NCBI GenBank assembly: GCA_022651385.1
Contig: JALCQR010000008.1
Span: 62,001 to 126,000 of the forward strand
Direction: 5' to 3'
Length of the DNA stretch: 64,000 bases
Source: Clostridia bacterium
GTDB taxonomy: Bacteria; Bacillota; Clostridia; Lachnospirales; Anaerotignaceae
In this document: in pieces, positions 24,497 through 33,632 of the stretch
Numbering within the stretch: the first letter of the stretch is position 1
How the letters are laid out: each line of letters opens with the position of its first letter
Translations under genes and position numbers: made by a program
The notes under the pieces: generated by a model
What the model saw: the letters and a program-made list of their open reading frames with translations, nothing else
Told to the model about the DNA's origin: nothing
The model's database searches: none

Positions 24497-26098
24497 ATGA
24501 AAAAATTCAAAAGATTTTTAACGGGATTTTTAAGCATAGCTATTTTGATATGTGCTCTTACAGGGTGTGGAAGTTCTGCTTCTTCATCAAATAGTTCTGC
24601 AAAAGGTTCCGAAGCTGCATCATCAGGTTCATCATCAGCTGATGCGTCAGGAACACTGAAAGACAGATTTACAATGGCAAGGCCTATAGACTCCGATAAC
24701 CTTGACCCTGTAACAAATCAGTATAAATACGACATATGGGTACTGGCTTCCATATGCGAAGGCCTTGTAAAAATAGGCGATGACGGTTCTACAGTGGAGC
24801 CTTGCCTTGCAAAAAGCTGGGATAAAAGTGAAGACGGTCTTACATGGACTTTCCATCTTCTGCCCGACATAAAGTTTTCAGACGGCACTCCTGTTACCGG
24901 AGCCGACTGGGTATTCTCATTTGAAAGAGCAATGAAGCATGACGAAAGTATTTTCTATACATACTGCAAATCAATAGATTCTGTTGAGGCGCCTGATGAT
25001 ACAACTTTTGTTTTACACCTAAAATATGTGGACCCTTCTATACTTACAAATCTCTGTATGTGCAACATGGTAGTACAGAGCAAGGCTTATTACGATAAAG
25101 TAGGAGAAGATAACTACATAAACGGTCCTGTTGCCACCGGTCCTTATTATATCAAAGACTGGAAAAAAGGAGAGTATCTTCTTCTTGCCAAAAACCCATA
25201 TTATCGTGACACTGTAAACATGAATGAAATAATGCTTAAGGTTGTTTCGGATGCACAGACCAGAGAACTTATGCTTCAGTCTGGCGAAGTTGACCTTATA
25301 ACAGAAGTGCCTTTCAACAATATAAATGACCTTAATTCACAAGACGGCATAACAGCTCTCGGTCTTCCTGCCGGTCAGGAAAGGTATTTCATAATAAATC
25401 ACAGGCATAAACCTTTTGACAACGAAAAAGTAAGAGAAGCCATAAGAGACGCCGTAGATATACCGCAGATAATAAATGTTGTTCTTGCTGGTCAGGGGCA
25501 AGAGGCAAACACATTTATTCCTAATGCATGTATGTACTGGGACGACTCAGTGCCTTATCCAAAGCGAGATGTAGAAAAAGCAAAAGAACTGCTTAAAGAA
25601 GCCGGATACCCTAATGGTTTCTCATTTGAGTACTGTATAGTTTCAGGCGATTCCGTACAGGAGCAGATAGCAACAATAGTAAAACAGCAGCTGGCAGAAG
25701 TAGGCATTACGGCAAACATAGTAGTATATGAAAACGCGGCCTTCAGAGACAAATATGCAAACAACGGTCTCGACTTTTACGTAGGCCAGTGGACAATACA
25801 GTCAAACGATCCTACATCAATCGCCGATTATTGGTTTATATACGACCAGTCGGATGCATATATGTCGGGATACAAAAACGACCAGCTTACAAAATTAAAC
25901 GAGCTTGCAAAACATGAGCTCGATGATAATAAACGCGCCGAATACTTTAAACAAATGCAGGAAACATTTTATAAAGACGCAGTTGCAATACCTATTTACT
26001 GGGGTACATTCCCTATCGCTTATTCCGATAAAGTAAAAGACTTTGTACAGTCGCCTTTAGGATATTACAGATTCCAGTATGTAAAATGTTATAAATAA
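24497..26098 (+). CDS. Peptide/opine-type ABC transporter substrate-binding lipoprotein
   Basis: This 533-residue lipoprotein of the SBP_bac_5 family has a signal peptide ending in the lipobox ALTGC, followed by a serine-rich linker to about residue 55. The domain includes LAKSWDKSEDGLTWTF, typical of DppA/OppA-like proteins. ATG at 24497 has AGGAGG 7 bp before it; an ATG at 24491 is too close. As the last gene of the dpp-like operon, it sets the substrate. Beside an amine oxidoreductase, a creatininase-like and an M20 enzyme, the ligand may be an N-substituted amino acid or peptide; this is inference. Confidence 0.9.
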   Translation: MKKFKRFLTGFLSIAILICALTGCGSSASSSNSSAKGSEAASSGSSSADASGTLKDRFTMARPIDSDNLDPVTNQYKYDIWVLASICEGLVKIGDDGSTVEPCLAKSWDKSEDGLTWTFHLLPDIKFSDGTPVTGADWVFSFERAMKHDESIFYTYCKSIDSVEAPDDTTFVLHLKYVDPSILTNLCMCNMVVQSKAYYDKVGEDNYINGPVATGPYYIKDWKKGEYLLLAKNPYYRDTVNMNEIMLKVVSDAQTRELMLQSGEVDLITEVPFNNINDLNSQDGITALGLPAGQERYFIINHRHKPFDNEKVREAIRDAVDIPQIINVVLAGQGQEANTFIPNACMYWDDSVPYPKRDVEKAKELLKEAGYPNGFSFEYCIVSGDSVQEQIATIVKQQLAEVGITANIVVYENAAFRDKYANNGLDFYVGQWTIQSNDPTSIADYWFIYDQSDAYMSGYKNDQLTKLNELAKHELDDNKRAEYFKQMQETFYKDAVAIPIYWGTFPIAYSDKVKDFVQSPLGYYRFQYVKCYK

Positions 26099-26105
26099 AA
26101 AATAA

Positions 26106-26140
26106 AACAACCCTCCAAAGATTATTTCTGGAGGGTTGTT
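26106..26140. terminator. Bidirectional terminator between convergent genes
   Basis: AACAACCCTCC and GGAGGGTTGTT form a perfect 11-bp stem, with T-runs on both sides. It separates the dpp operon (plus) from the glycosyltransferase operon (minus). Confidence 0.9.
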
Positions 26141-26162
26141 TTATATCATTATAGTTTAGTAT

Positions 26163-27101
26163 TTATTTTTTAAATTTATCTCTTAACATGTGTATAATAT
26201 TTAGCTGAATTTCAAAATTCTGACGTGCTTTTTTAGTTTCCGTATCCAAAATCAAGCCGCACGTAAATAACTGAATTGCAACAAGTGCCATAATACCTGA
26301 TACTATAAGCGTAGGGAATCTCGGGACAAGACCTGTCTTGCTAAATTCCAATAAAATCGAAATAAAAAGCACCATTGAGAAAAAAGCCACTATCGCCGAT
26401 AAAATACCAAAAAAATAAAATGGCTTATAGTCTTTGTAAAGTCTGAATATTGTTAAAATAACCTTCATTCCGTCTTTATATGTGCTTAACTTCGACTCGC
26501 TTCCGTCAGGCCGGTCTCTGTATGCAACCGGTATTGATTTCAACGACAAGTTTTTATCTAAAGCATGTATACTCATTTCAGTTTCAATTTCAAAGCCCTT
26601 TGACAAAACAGGAAATGATTTAACAAATATTGGGCTGAATGCTCTGTAGCCTGTCATAATATCGGTAATGTTTCCGCCGAAAAATTTGTTTACAAGGTTT
26701 CTAACAATTACATTTCCGCTGTTATGAAAAAGTCTTTTGTTTTCAGTAAAATATGTAGACGATAATCTGTCACCGATTACCATATCAACCCCGTCATTTA
26801 ACACAAGAGAAACCATTTCTTTTGCACATTCGGCAGGATATGTATCGTCGCCGTCTATCATAATATAGCAGTCGGCATTTATTTCTCTAAACATAGTTCT
26901 TATTACATTGCCCTTTCCCTGCCTATGCTCATAACGAACAATAGCTCCTGCGTTTCTGGCAATTTTATCTGTGTCGTCTGTTGAGTTATTATCATATACG
27001 TATATATCGGCATTAGGAAGTACTTTTTTTAAATCTCCAATTACTTTTTCTATAGTTTTGCTCTCATTATAACAAGGAATTAAAACCGCAACCTTATTCA
27101 T
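26163..27101 (-). CDS. GT2-family glycosyltransferase (GtrB/DPM1-like)
   Basis: This 312-residue protein has a family 2 catalytic domain: VLIPCYNESKTI, YDNNSTDDT, the metal-binding MIDGDDTYP, and TGYRAFSP near residue 155. Two membrane segments follow (about residues 225-250 and 265-290). It probably moves a sugar from a nucleotide to polyprenyl phosphate on the inner face of the membrane. ATG at 27101 has GGAG at good distance; an ATG at 27113 does not. It lies 24 bp after the GtrA gene. Confidence 0.87.
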   Translation of the reverse strand: MNKVAVLIPCYNESKTIEKVIGDLKKVLPNADIYVYDNNSTDDTDKIARNAGAIVRYEHRQGKGNVIRTMFREINADCYIMIDGDDTYPAECAKEMVSLVLNDGVDMVIGDRLSSTYFTENKRLFHNSGNVIVRNLVNKFFGGNITDIMTGYRAFSPIFVKSFPVLSKGFEIETEMSIHALDKNLSLKSIPVAYRDRPDGSESKLSTYKDGMKVILTIFRLYKDYKPFYFFGILSAIVAFFSMVLFISILLEFSKTGLVPRFPTLIVSGIMALVAIQLFTCGLILDTETKKARQNFEIQLNIIHMLRDKFKK

Positions 27102-27124
27102 ATTTTTCTCCATTTAATTTATTT

Positions 27125-27520
27125 TCAATTATTTACTATTGCTTTTCGTTTAGCTATGTAATTCCAAAACATAACAATTATAGTTGCAATTATTTTTGCA
27201 GTCATATAGTAAATTCCAAATTTGCTTACAAACAGCCACATAAGTATCTGATTAAACCCAAGGCCAATAACGCTTGACACAATAAAAATAAATTTTGCCT
27301 TGCTGTCAGTATTTTTTGCTCCTTCAAATACCCATAACACACAAATTATATAGTTTACAACTACAGAGGCAGTGAAACTTGCAGCCGCAGATATTAAATA
27401 GTAAACACCGCAAAATTCTGTAAGGACATATAAAATTCCAAAATCAACAGCAAAACTTATTCCGCCGTTAATTGCAAATTTTATAAATTCCTTTATCCTT
27501 TTAGTATTAATTTTCGTCAC
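27125..27520 (-). CDS. GtrA-family membrane protein
   Basis: This 131-residue protein has four membrane segments and the GtrA pattern FAINGGISFAVDFGILYVL. GtrA proteins are thought to flip polyprenyl-linked sugars across the membrane. The GTG start at 27520 has a close GGAA, so the exact start is uncertain. It stands between the GT2 gene and the large membrane protein, as in three-component Gtr systems. Confidence 0.85.
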   Translation of the reverse strand: MTKINTKRIKEFIKFAINGGISFAVDFGILYVLTEFCGVYYLISAAASFTASVVVNYIICVLWVFEGAKNTDSKAKFIFIVSSVIGLGFNQILMWLFVSKFGIYYMTAKIIATIIVMFWNYIAKRKAIVNN

Positions 27521-27525
27521 TTCCT

Positions 27526-29658
27526 TTAATCGTTGCTTCTCTGTTCTATTATATTTACCCAGTATGGCTTAAAGCTTTGCTCATCAAAATTATTAGAATT
27601 ATATATTGTAAACCTTATTTTCGCATCTCTGCCTATTTCATTTTCGGGTATATTTACATTTTCTTTAACATATGAACTGCCCGGCAGCCACTTAGCATTA
27701 AATAATTCTTTGCAGCCTTTGTCCGATATTAATTCTGCATTAACTATAAAACCGCTGTTTCCCATACCTGAAGCGGCAATATATCTGCCTATGAAAAATT
27801 CCGACTTATACCCCGTTCTCTTATAGTCATCCAAATCAATATCATAGTCAGCCGTGTCTTTTAAAGTATATACCCTTTCACCTTTATCCAAATCTTCGTT
27901 ATACTCCAATTTAAAAAACGTTAAAGGTTTATCGGAATAGTTGCAGTTTGACGTGTATATGTCTTTAATTTTAAAATTGCCGTTTCTTATTTTTTCTATT
28001 ACATTTCTGATATCAGCTTTGTTTGAAATCGTATAGACATTTTTGTTCTTCATGTTTTCCAAATATTTATCGTAAATTTTTTGAGTGGTTTCGTTTGTAA
28101 TGCCATAAAAAGATGTTACCATAGGAACCGGTTTTATAAGGCTTGCATACCCGCTGTTGTTTTCTATAATATACCAATAATCAACGTCATTTATAATTTT
28201 TTTATCAACACCGTTTTCGTAATCTTTGAAAAGCAGCTTTGCATTTTTCTTATATATATCGGAATCCGTTAAAATTGATTTGCTTCCTGCTCTGTTTATA
28301 TTGTATATATAAGTATTTCTCACTACAATTCCCACACTTACCGCAATGCTTAAAATCATAACAACTGAAACAAATTTAATTAATTTGCTTTTTTTTTCCC
28401 TAATCCACACATAACAGTATATACCTATAATAACGGCAGATAAACTGTCCACTATTATTGAGTATCTGTTGTACCCGTTAATGGCAATTAAATAAAACAA
28501 ATAAAAAACTATCCAAATAATGTCAACATACAAAATTTTTTTGCCGTATTTTTTCTTTGAAAAAAAAGCAATAAAAATAATAATAAAACATTGTAAAATA
28601 TAACCAATATAAAATCCACTATTTGCACAAAGTTCTGGTCTTATTATTATATATATTGGCCAAAATATATATTGCAGTACATTTTTAGGCCCAAACCAAT
28701 CATAAAAGTCTGACAGCGTATTAGGCGATACATCAGTTGCAAAATAAGGCGACTTAAACAAGCTGTTTAAATACGGAAACAATGGGTTTCCTGTAAGTTT
28801 AAAACTTAAAACTAAGTACAATGCTACTGTAAACAAAGCTGCCAAAACAGAAAAAACAATACTTTTTAATGTAATGCTTTTTCTAAACTTTATAATATAT
28901 ATAAATGCCAAGGGAATTAAAAAAAAGGTATTTGACATTTTTAATGACACTGAAACACCTGCAATAAACGCCAAAAAACACATTTTATAAATGCTGTTAT
29001 CTTCATCAAAAATTACAATTCTAAGACATTCCAATATAAGCGGCAATGCCAATAAATCAACATAATAAATATTAAAGTCCAATACTATATTTTCTATTAA
29101 TACTCCTGACAGCGCAATCAATGCTACAGCATAATCCTTAACTTTAAAATCAAGTGTCATATCGGCAAAAATTTTTCTTATAAAATCCGTAAGCTGTGTA
29201 AAAAACAGTATTGCAACAATGGTATTTAATACGGTACCCATTCTATATCCGAGGAAATACCTGAAAAAATAAAACATTCTGTCCGCAAAATACAAGCTGA
29301 CTTCATTCATTACTCTGTTAGGAAAAAAATCATGATTTACAAAATCTCTTCCCAGAAACTGCTGAAAATATATATGATAATTTAAAGTATCCCATGAAAA
29401 ATCCGGAATAGTCATTTTTAAAACAAATAATAAAATTAAAATGCCTATGGCAAAAACATCAAATTTACTTATTTTTATTTTATAAATATCAACATGTTTT
29501 ATTAAAAACTTTTTCCAAACAACTAATAAAATTATCCCTGAAAAAACAAGTGAAGCTCTGTAGTCGATTTTTGTTATGTATTCTATGTAATCATTTAATA
29601 AAAGCAATAAACATAGTGATACATACGCAAATAATCCCCTGTTAATTTTTATATTCAT
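27526..29658 (-). CDS. Large membrane protein, probable GT-C-type glycosyltransferase
   Basis: This 710-residue protein has about 11-12 membrane segments in the first 440 residues and a soluble C-terminal domain of about 250 residues. The first outside loop carries DFSWDTLNYH, in the place where GT-C transferases keep acidic catalytic residues. No family is recognised with certainty. The position with GtrA and GtrB-like genes fits the third, specificity-setting component that attaches the sugar to a cell-wall polymer or glycan outside the cell. It is first in the operon, 5 bp before gtrA. Confidence 0.65.
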   Translation of the reverse strand: MNIKINRGLFAYVSLCLLLLLNDYIEYITKIDYRASLVFSGIILLVVWKKFLIKHVDIYKIKISKFDVFAIGILILLFVLKMTIPDFSWDTLNYHIYFQQFLGRDFVNHDFFPNRVMNEVSLYFADRMFYFFRYFLGYRMGTVLNTIVAILFFTQLTDFIRKIFADMTLDFKVKDYAVALIALSGVLIENIVLDFNIYYVDLLALPLILECLRIVIFDEDNSIYKMCFLAFIAGVSVSLKMSNTFFLIPLAFIYIIKFRKSITLKSIVFSVLAALFTVALYLVLSFKLTGNPLFPYLNSLFKSPYFATDVSPNTLSDFYDWFGPKNVLQYIFWPIYIIIRPELCANSGFYIGYILQCFIIIFIAFFSKKKYGKKILYVDIIWIVFYLFYLIAINGYNRYSIIVDSLSAVIIGIYCYVWIREKKSKLIKFVSVVMILSIAVSVGIVVRNTYIYNINRAGSKSILTDSDIYKKNAKLLFKDYENGVDKKIINDVDYWYIIENNSGYASLIKPVPMVTSFYGITNETTQKIYDKYLENMKNKNVYTISNKADIRNVIEKIRNGNFKIKDIYTSNCNYSDKPLTFFKLEYNEDLDKGERVYTLKDTADYDIDLDDYKRTGYKSEFFIGRYIAASGMGNSGFIVNAELISDKGCKELFNAKWLPGSSYVKENVNIPENEIGRDAKIRFTIYNSNNFDEQSFKPYWVNIIEQRSND

Positions 29659-29865
29659 AAAATTTCTCCGTTTTATATTTTTCTGCTGTAGTATATTTTT
29701 TGTGCTTATTCAATTTTCTATAATAATATTATTATAATCTTAATTCAACATTTTTGTGCAAAATTTTACATCTATTATAATTAAATAATTCTATATATGT
29801 GATTATTAAGAAAAATACAGTACAAGTACAAAAGTATGCCTTTAATATATAATTATAACATAAAA

Positions 29866-29901
29866 AAACAAACCCCATACTTAAGATTCAAGGGTTTGTT
29901 T
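29866..29901 (-). terminator. Terminator of the LarA-family operon
   Basis: AAACAAACCC and GGGTTTGTTT form a 10-bp stem. On the minus strand a T-run follows, 30 bp after the LarA-family stop. Confidence 0.8.
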
Positions 29902-29929
29902 TATATAACCACAATTAGTTTAAATACGT

Positions 29930-31189
29930 TTAGCACATCATAGTAACATCTTCATTTTCATCAAATGTCCATTTAACATCTTCATCAAGCAAATCAACAT
30001 TGTCTTTAATTTCTTTATAGACAGCTTCCGAAACCAAAAGTCTGCTTATATTTAATGTGTTTTCGCAAACAATTACCTTTGCTTCTTCCGGTTTAATTAT
30101 TCCGAGAGTCTTAAAAGCAGCGGCAATAGTTTCTTTTTCAGTAGCAAAATGCGCCGGAACTTTTCCTCTTTCAAGATATGTCGTAGGCATAAGATTTATA
30201 TACATTGCCTCATAATCAATCATATCCACCAATTTTTGCGTAGTTAAATCCGCAAGTCCGATTCCAACTGCATTGCCGTAAGAATCCGGCGAAAGCCTAA
30301 GTATGGCAAGCTTATTTATATCCGGGGATGATGGTTCAGGCACTCCTCTTACTTTTATTCTTCCTACTACTTTTGTGTCAACACCTGTGCCGCTGAACAT
30401 TTTTCCCATCTCTTTTACTATTAAAATATCCAGCTTGTCTACAGGCAGGTGAGGAACCTGCTGCTTTGCAATTTCCAAAAGCTTTGCTTCTTCTTCGAGA
30501 AAATTTTCAGGCTTAAGCGCCTTTATGATATATGTCTCATCAACAGAGTTTTCTATTATTGCAAGCCCTGCAAGATATGGTGCTTTTTTAAGTGATACTT
30601 TGAAAGAAAGCGGAATTGTCTCTCCAAGACCGTATCCATGCATTGCCGTTGCGCCCTTTTGCTTTCCAAGCCCCACAGCACACATTTTTACAACGCCGCT
30701 TTCGTTTTTGGCAAGAAAATCCGTGTGCGGCTTTACTCTGTTTACAACTATTATCCCGGCGGAACCATAGGCATTTTTGTCAAAATATACCGGCGCTCCA
30801 TTTTCTGCTTTGCCGATATACACCGGCTCCATATCCGAACGTATCTCACATCCCATTATTTTTTCGCTTATACCGAATTTTTCAAGAACATGAATTTGGC
30901 CTTCAGCAGTAGCTCCGCCGTGGCTTCCCATTGCCGGAACAATAAACGGCTTTCCCCCATGCTCAAAAACATAGTCCACTGCCGCCTTTACTATTTTGTC
31001 AATATTATTAATGCCTCTTGAACCGGCGCACACTGCAATTTCTCCGTCTTTTTTTATTTTCTTGTCTATGCCTATAGAGTCAAGCTCATCAAACACAGTC
31101 TTTCTTAAATCCATTAGTTTTTCCTGATTTAAGTGCTGGCGAATTCTGTACATTTTAGGATATGTAAAATCACTTTTCACATGATACAT
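29930..31189 (-). CDS. LarA-family (nickel-pincer racemase-like) protein
   Basis: This 419-residue protein belongs to the lactate-racemase LarA superfamily (DUF2088/DUF362-like annotations). It shows PAMGSHGGATAEGQ near residue 100, VKPHTDF near residue 150, the SGVVKM lysine and an AMH histidine. These positions correspond to the histidines and lysine that bind the nickel-pincer cofactor in LarA. Homologues racemise or epimerise 2-hydroxy acids, and many have unknown substrates. No LarB/LarC/LarE cofactor genes are in the window. It is last in a sigma-54-dependent operon with an SDR dehydrogenase, so a hydroxy-acid or sugar-acid pathway is likely but unproved. Confidence 0.75.
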   Translation of the reverse strand: MYHVKSDFTYPKMYRIRQHLNQEKLMDLRKTVFDELDSIGIDKKIKKDGEIAVCAGSRGINNIDKIVKAAVDYVFEHGGKPFIVPAMGSHGGATAEGQIHVLEKFGISEKIMGCEIRSDMEPVYIGKAENGAPVYFDKNAYGSAGIIVVNRVKPHTDFLAKNESGVVKMCAVGLGKQKGATAMHGYGLGETIPLSFKVSLKKAPYLAGLAIIENSVDETYIIKALKPENFLEEEAKLLEIAKQQVPHLPVDKLDILIVKEMGKMFSGTGVDTKVVGRIKVRGVPEPSSPDINKLAILRLSPDSYGNAVGIGLADLTTQKLVDMIDYEAMYINLMPTTYLERGKVPAHFATEKETIAAAFKTLGIIKPEEAKVIVCENTLNISRLLVSEAVYKEIKDNVDLLDEDVKWTFDENEDVTMMC

Positions 31190-31201
31190 AAAATTACCCC
31201 C

Positions 31202-32224
31202 TCAGCACTCGGCATATTTAATTTTAACAATATCTTTTGAATCATAAATCTTATAGTCCTCACAGCCCGGTATGAGCTCATCGGCTCTTTTAATAATTTC
31301 CTCTGCTGTCAGAAGCGGAAAATCTTTGTGAAGATATTCTTTTGTAAAGCCTACGCTTGCAAGTTCTTCATATGCTTTTTTAGTAATATTATCAAAGTCT
31401 ATTTTTTTATGGAGATATTTTGCAACTGTAAGTACAGCCGGTGAACCGCCTATTGTACGCCCTGGAACCATTCCGCATTCAAGAGCCTGAATTATATATC
31501 TTGCAAGAACAGGTTTTTCAACGCAAATAATAGGAATATGTTTTTTAAGTGTTTTTGCATACTCTCCAGAACCATGGGCTGTATCTCCGCACATATACTG
31601 TCTTTTAGGCACAATACGTCCGTATTCCTCAGGCACTACCATTCCTATGCCGACAGAAATAATCTCTCCGGTATTTCCCAAAAGGACTTTTCCGTCTTTC
31701 ATAATTTCAAGCTGTCCAAGTATAGGCAGAAGAATTTCCTCCATTGTTACAATGTTCATCATCTCAGTAGCTGAATTATTGTTTGCCGCACGTCCCGTAA
31801 TCACAACATTATGTACAGGTATTTTCTTTTTCCTGTAGTCCGGTCCCATATAAAGCGTACGCTTAGGATACTTATCCTTCCATACTTTAAGATGCGGCTC
31901 TCTTTTTATATCTTCATCCGTATAATTAAGCGGAATCATTTCAAGGTAGCCGAAATCTTTATTTATTCTGCCTCTGTCTGAAGCTGCCATTCTTATGATA
32001 GCACCTTCTACAACTATTCCGTCGCTTGTTGTTGTAACGGCATCAAGGTCTATTATATTGAGCCCGGCAGGCGCATCAATTGTTTTCGCAATTGCTTCAA
32101 AAGCAGCTTTAGGCTCAAGACCACAGTCTTTTACATCTTTATAGTCAATCAAAACAATGTTGAGAGGAATAAGCTTTCCGTTAAGCATTCCCTCAGGTAT
32201 CATTCTGTATTTTAACTTAGCCAT
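31202..32224 (-). CDS. Unrecognised 340-residue protein in the sigma-54 operon
   Basis: The family is not recognised. The 340-residue product looks soluble, with no signal peptide or membrane segment. Notable stretches are ITGRAANNNSATEMMN (about residue 145), GNTGEIISVGIGMVVPEEYG (about 185), CGDTAHGSGEYAKT (about 215) and GGSPAVLTVAKY (about 275), which look like a ligand-binding or catalytic core. ATG at 32224 follows AGGAGGAATTATT; an in-frame start 27 bp upstream does not. It lies 12 bp ahead of the LarA-family gene, which suggests the two proteins act together or on successive intermediates. Confidence 0.7.
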   Translation of the reverse strand: MAKLKYRMIPEGMLNGKLIPLNIVLIDYKDVKDCGLEPKAAFEAIAKTIDAPAGLNIIDLDAVTTTSDGIVVEGAIIRMAASDRGRINKDFGYLEMIPLNYTDEDIKREPHLKVWKDKYPKRTLYMGPDYRKKKIPVHNVVITGRAANNNSATEMMNIVTMEEILLPILGQLEIMKDGKVLLGNTGEIISVGIGMVVPEEYGRIVPKRQYMCGDTAHGSGEYAKTLKKHIPIICVEKPVLARYIIQALECGMVPGRTIGGSPAVLTVAKYLHKKIDFDNITKKAYEELASVGFTKEYLHKDFPLLTAEEIIKRADELIPGCEDYKIYDSKDIVKIKYAEC

Positions 32225-32252
32225 AATAATTCCTCCTAATAATTTAAACAAA

Positions 32253-32642
32253 TCAGTGGTTTCCGATTATAGGCCTTCTGTCATCTATGTTTTCAGGATC
32301 ACAGTCAAGTAAATATGCTTCTTCTGTAGGATGAAGTATATTTACAATTTCAAGTACGGCTTTATCGCATTTTCCGTCCTTATTCATGCCTTTTACTATA
32401 ACCGTCTGCATTGTTTCAGGCACACGAGGAATAACTATAAGCTCCAAATTTTCAACATTATCAAGAGCAGCCAATTCGCCTACAGCGTGCTCTATTCGCC
32501 CCGTTCTTAGGCTCTGCATTTTGGCAGATCTGAGATTTTCAAGGCCCATTATTTTAATTTCCTTAGGCTTCTTGCCTTTTTCTGCTGCTGCAACCTGCAT
32601 TTTCTTAATAAACTCAGGCAGTTTGGTATGCAATAATTTCAT
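32253..32642 (-). CDS. Unrecognised 129-residue protein in the sigma-54 operon
   Basis: This small soluble protein of about 129 residues has no recognised family. It begins with a basic helix (KLLHTKLPEFIKKMQ), has a central hydrophobic strand ENLELIVIPRVPETMQTVIV, and ends with acidic DCDPENIDDRRP. ATG at 32642 (GAGAGG 9 bp before) is preferred to ATG at 32651, which is too near that site. It lies between the SDR gene and the 340-residue protein gene; it could be a partner subunit of the latter. Confidence 0.65.
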   Translation of the reverse strand: MKLLHTKLPEFIKKMQVAAAEKGKKPKEIKIMGLENLRSAKMQSLRTGRIEHAVGELAALDNVENLELIVIPRVPETMQTVIVKGMNKDGKCDKAVLEIVNILHPTEEAYLLDCDPENIDDRRPIIGNH

Positions 32643-32687
32643 ATTATTCATCCTCTCTTTTAACTAAAACTAATTATTATTTAAAAC

Positions 32688-33464
32688 TTAGACGGAAGTC
32701 CAGCCTCCGTCTATATAAATTATCTGGCCCGTTGTGTAATTTGACGCCTGAGAGGCAAAGTATACCGCAATTCCAGCAATATCCTCAAAAGGCTGACCAA
32801 AACGTTTAAGAGGAATATGTGCAAGCATATTTGCTTTTTTTACAGGGTCCTCAAAAAGAACTTTTGTCATTGCAGTCTCAACAAACCCCGGAGCAATTGC
32901 ATTAACATTAATTCCATACTGTGCCCATTCAACTGCAAGAGCTTTTGTCATCTGCATTACGGCGCCCTTTGCCGCAATATATGAAACTATATTCTGAGCG
33001 GCAACAATTCTTGCATTTATTGATGAAAGATTTATTATTTTTCCCCGTATGCCTTTTTCAACCATATGTTTTCCGACTGCCTGACAGGCAAGAAAAACAC
33101 CTTTAAGCTGAACGTTTTGAACGGCATCCCAGTCATGCTCCGTATACTCCAAAGCTGGCTTTCTTATATTGATTCCGGCACTGTTTACAAGAATATCAAT
33201 CTGCCCAAGTTTTTCGATTGCTTCTGCAACCAGTTTTTCAACTCCGGCTTTTGTGGAAATATCCGAGGCTATTGGGTAAACCTTTTCTTTTCCAACTTTT
33301 TCGTTAATCTCTAACGCAGCGTTTTCGCAGTCTTTTATATTTCTGCTTGTTACAACAATATCAGCTCCTGCTTTTGATATACCTTCCGCAATCCCCTTTC
33401 CTATGCCTTTGCTTCCTCCAATAATAAGCGCTTTTTTTCCTTCAAGTGAAAAAAGATTAAGCAT
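32688..33464 (-). CDS. Short-chain dehydrogenase/reductase (SDR)
   Basis: This 258-residue classical SDR has the cofactor motif GGSKGIGKG, NSAGIN near residue 88, and catalytic Ser-Tyr-Lys with the YxxxK as YIAAKG. The C-terminus GQIIYIDGGWTSV is typical of gluconate 5-dehydrogenase and 3-oxoacyl-reductase-like SDRs that act on sugar acids or polyols. ATG at 33464 has AGGAGG 6 bp before it; a longer in-frame version runs into the sigma-54 promoter. It is first in the operon with the LarA-family protein. Confidence 0.88.
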   Translation of the reverse strand: MLNLFSLEGKKALIIGGSKGIGKGIAEGISKAGADIVVTSRNIKDCENAALEINEKVGKEKVYPIASDISTKAGVEKLVAEAIEKLGQIDILVNSAGINIRKPALEYTEHDWDAVQNVQLKGVFLACQAVGKHMVEKGIRGKIINLSSINARIVAAQNIVSYIAAKGAVMQMTKALAVEWAQYGINVNAIAPGFVETAMTKVLFEDPVKKANMLAHIPLKRFGQPFEDIAGIAVYFASQASNYTTGQIIYIDGGWTSV

Positions 33465-33509
33465 AATATTCCTCCTCGCTTTATAAAAACTACTGTTCAT
33501 ATAAAAATG

Positions 33510-33528
33510 CAGCATAAACCATGCCAAA
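33510..33528 (-). promoter_or_regulatory. Sigma-54 (-24/-12) promoter
   Basis: The minus strand reads TTGGCATGGTTTATGCTG, with the invariant GG and GC separated by exactly 10 bp and a good match to the TGGCAC-N5-TTGC consensus. It lies 46 bp ahead of the SDR start, and the adjacent gene upstream encodes a sigma-54 activator. Confidence 0.82.
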
Positions 33529-33567
33529 TTTAAAAAGCCTTGTTTCCTTATAAAATTAAATGTTCTT

Positions 33568-33606
33568 GTCTTGCTTTTAAGACAAAATAGGTCTTGTTTT
33601 TAAGAC
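33568..33606 (-). promoter_or_regulatory. Two inverted-repeat upstream activator sites
   Basis: GTCTTGCTTTTAAGAC (33568-33583) and GTCTTGTTTTTAAGAC (33591-33606) are 15/16 identical, each an inverted repeat of GTCTT/AAGAC, centred 23 bp apart. They lie about 40 bp upstream of the -24 element, as enhancer sites for the neighbouring PAS/sigma-54 activator would. Confidence 0.78.
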
Positions 33607-33632
33607 ATACGTCGCAAAATCAAGACCTACTA

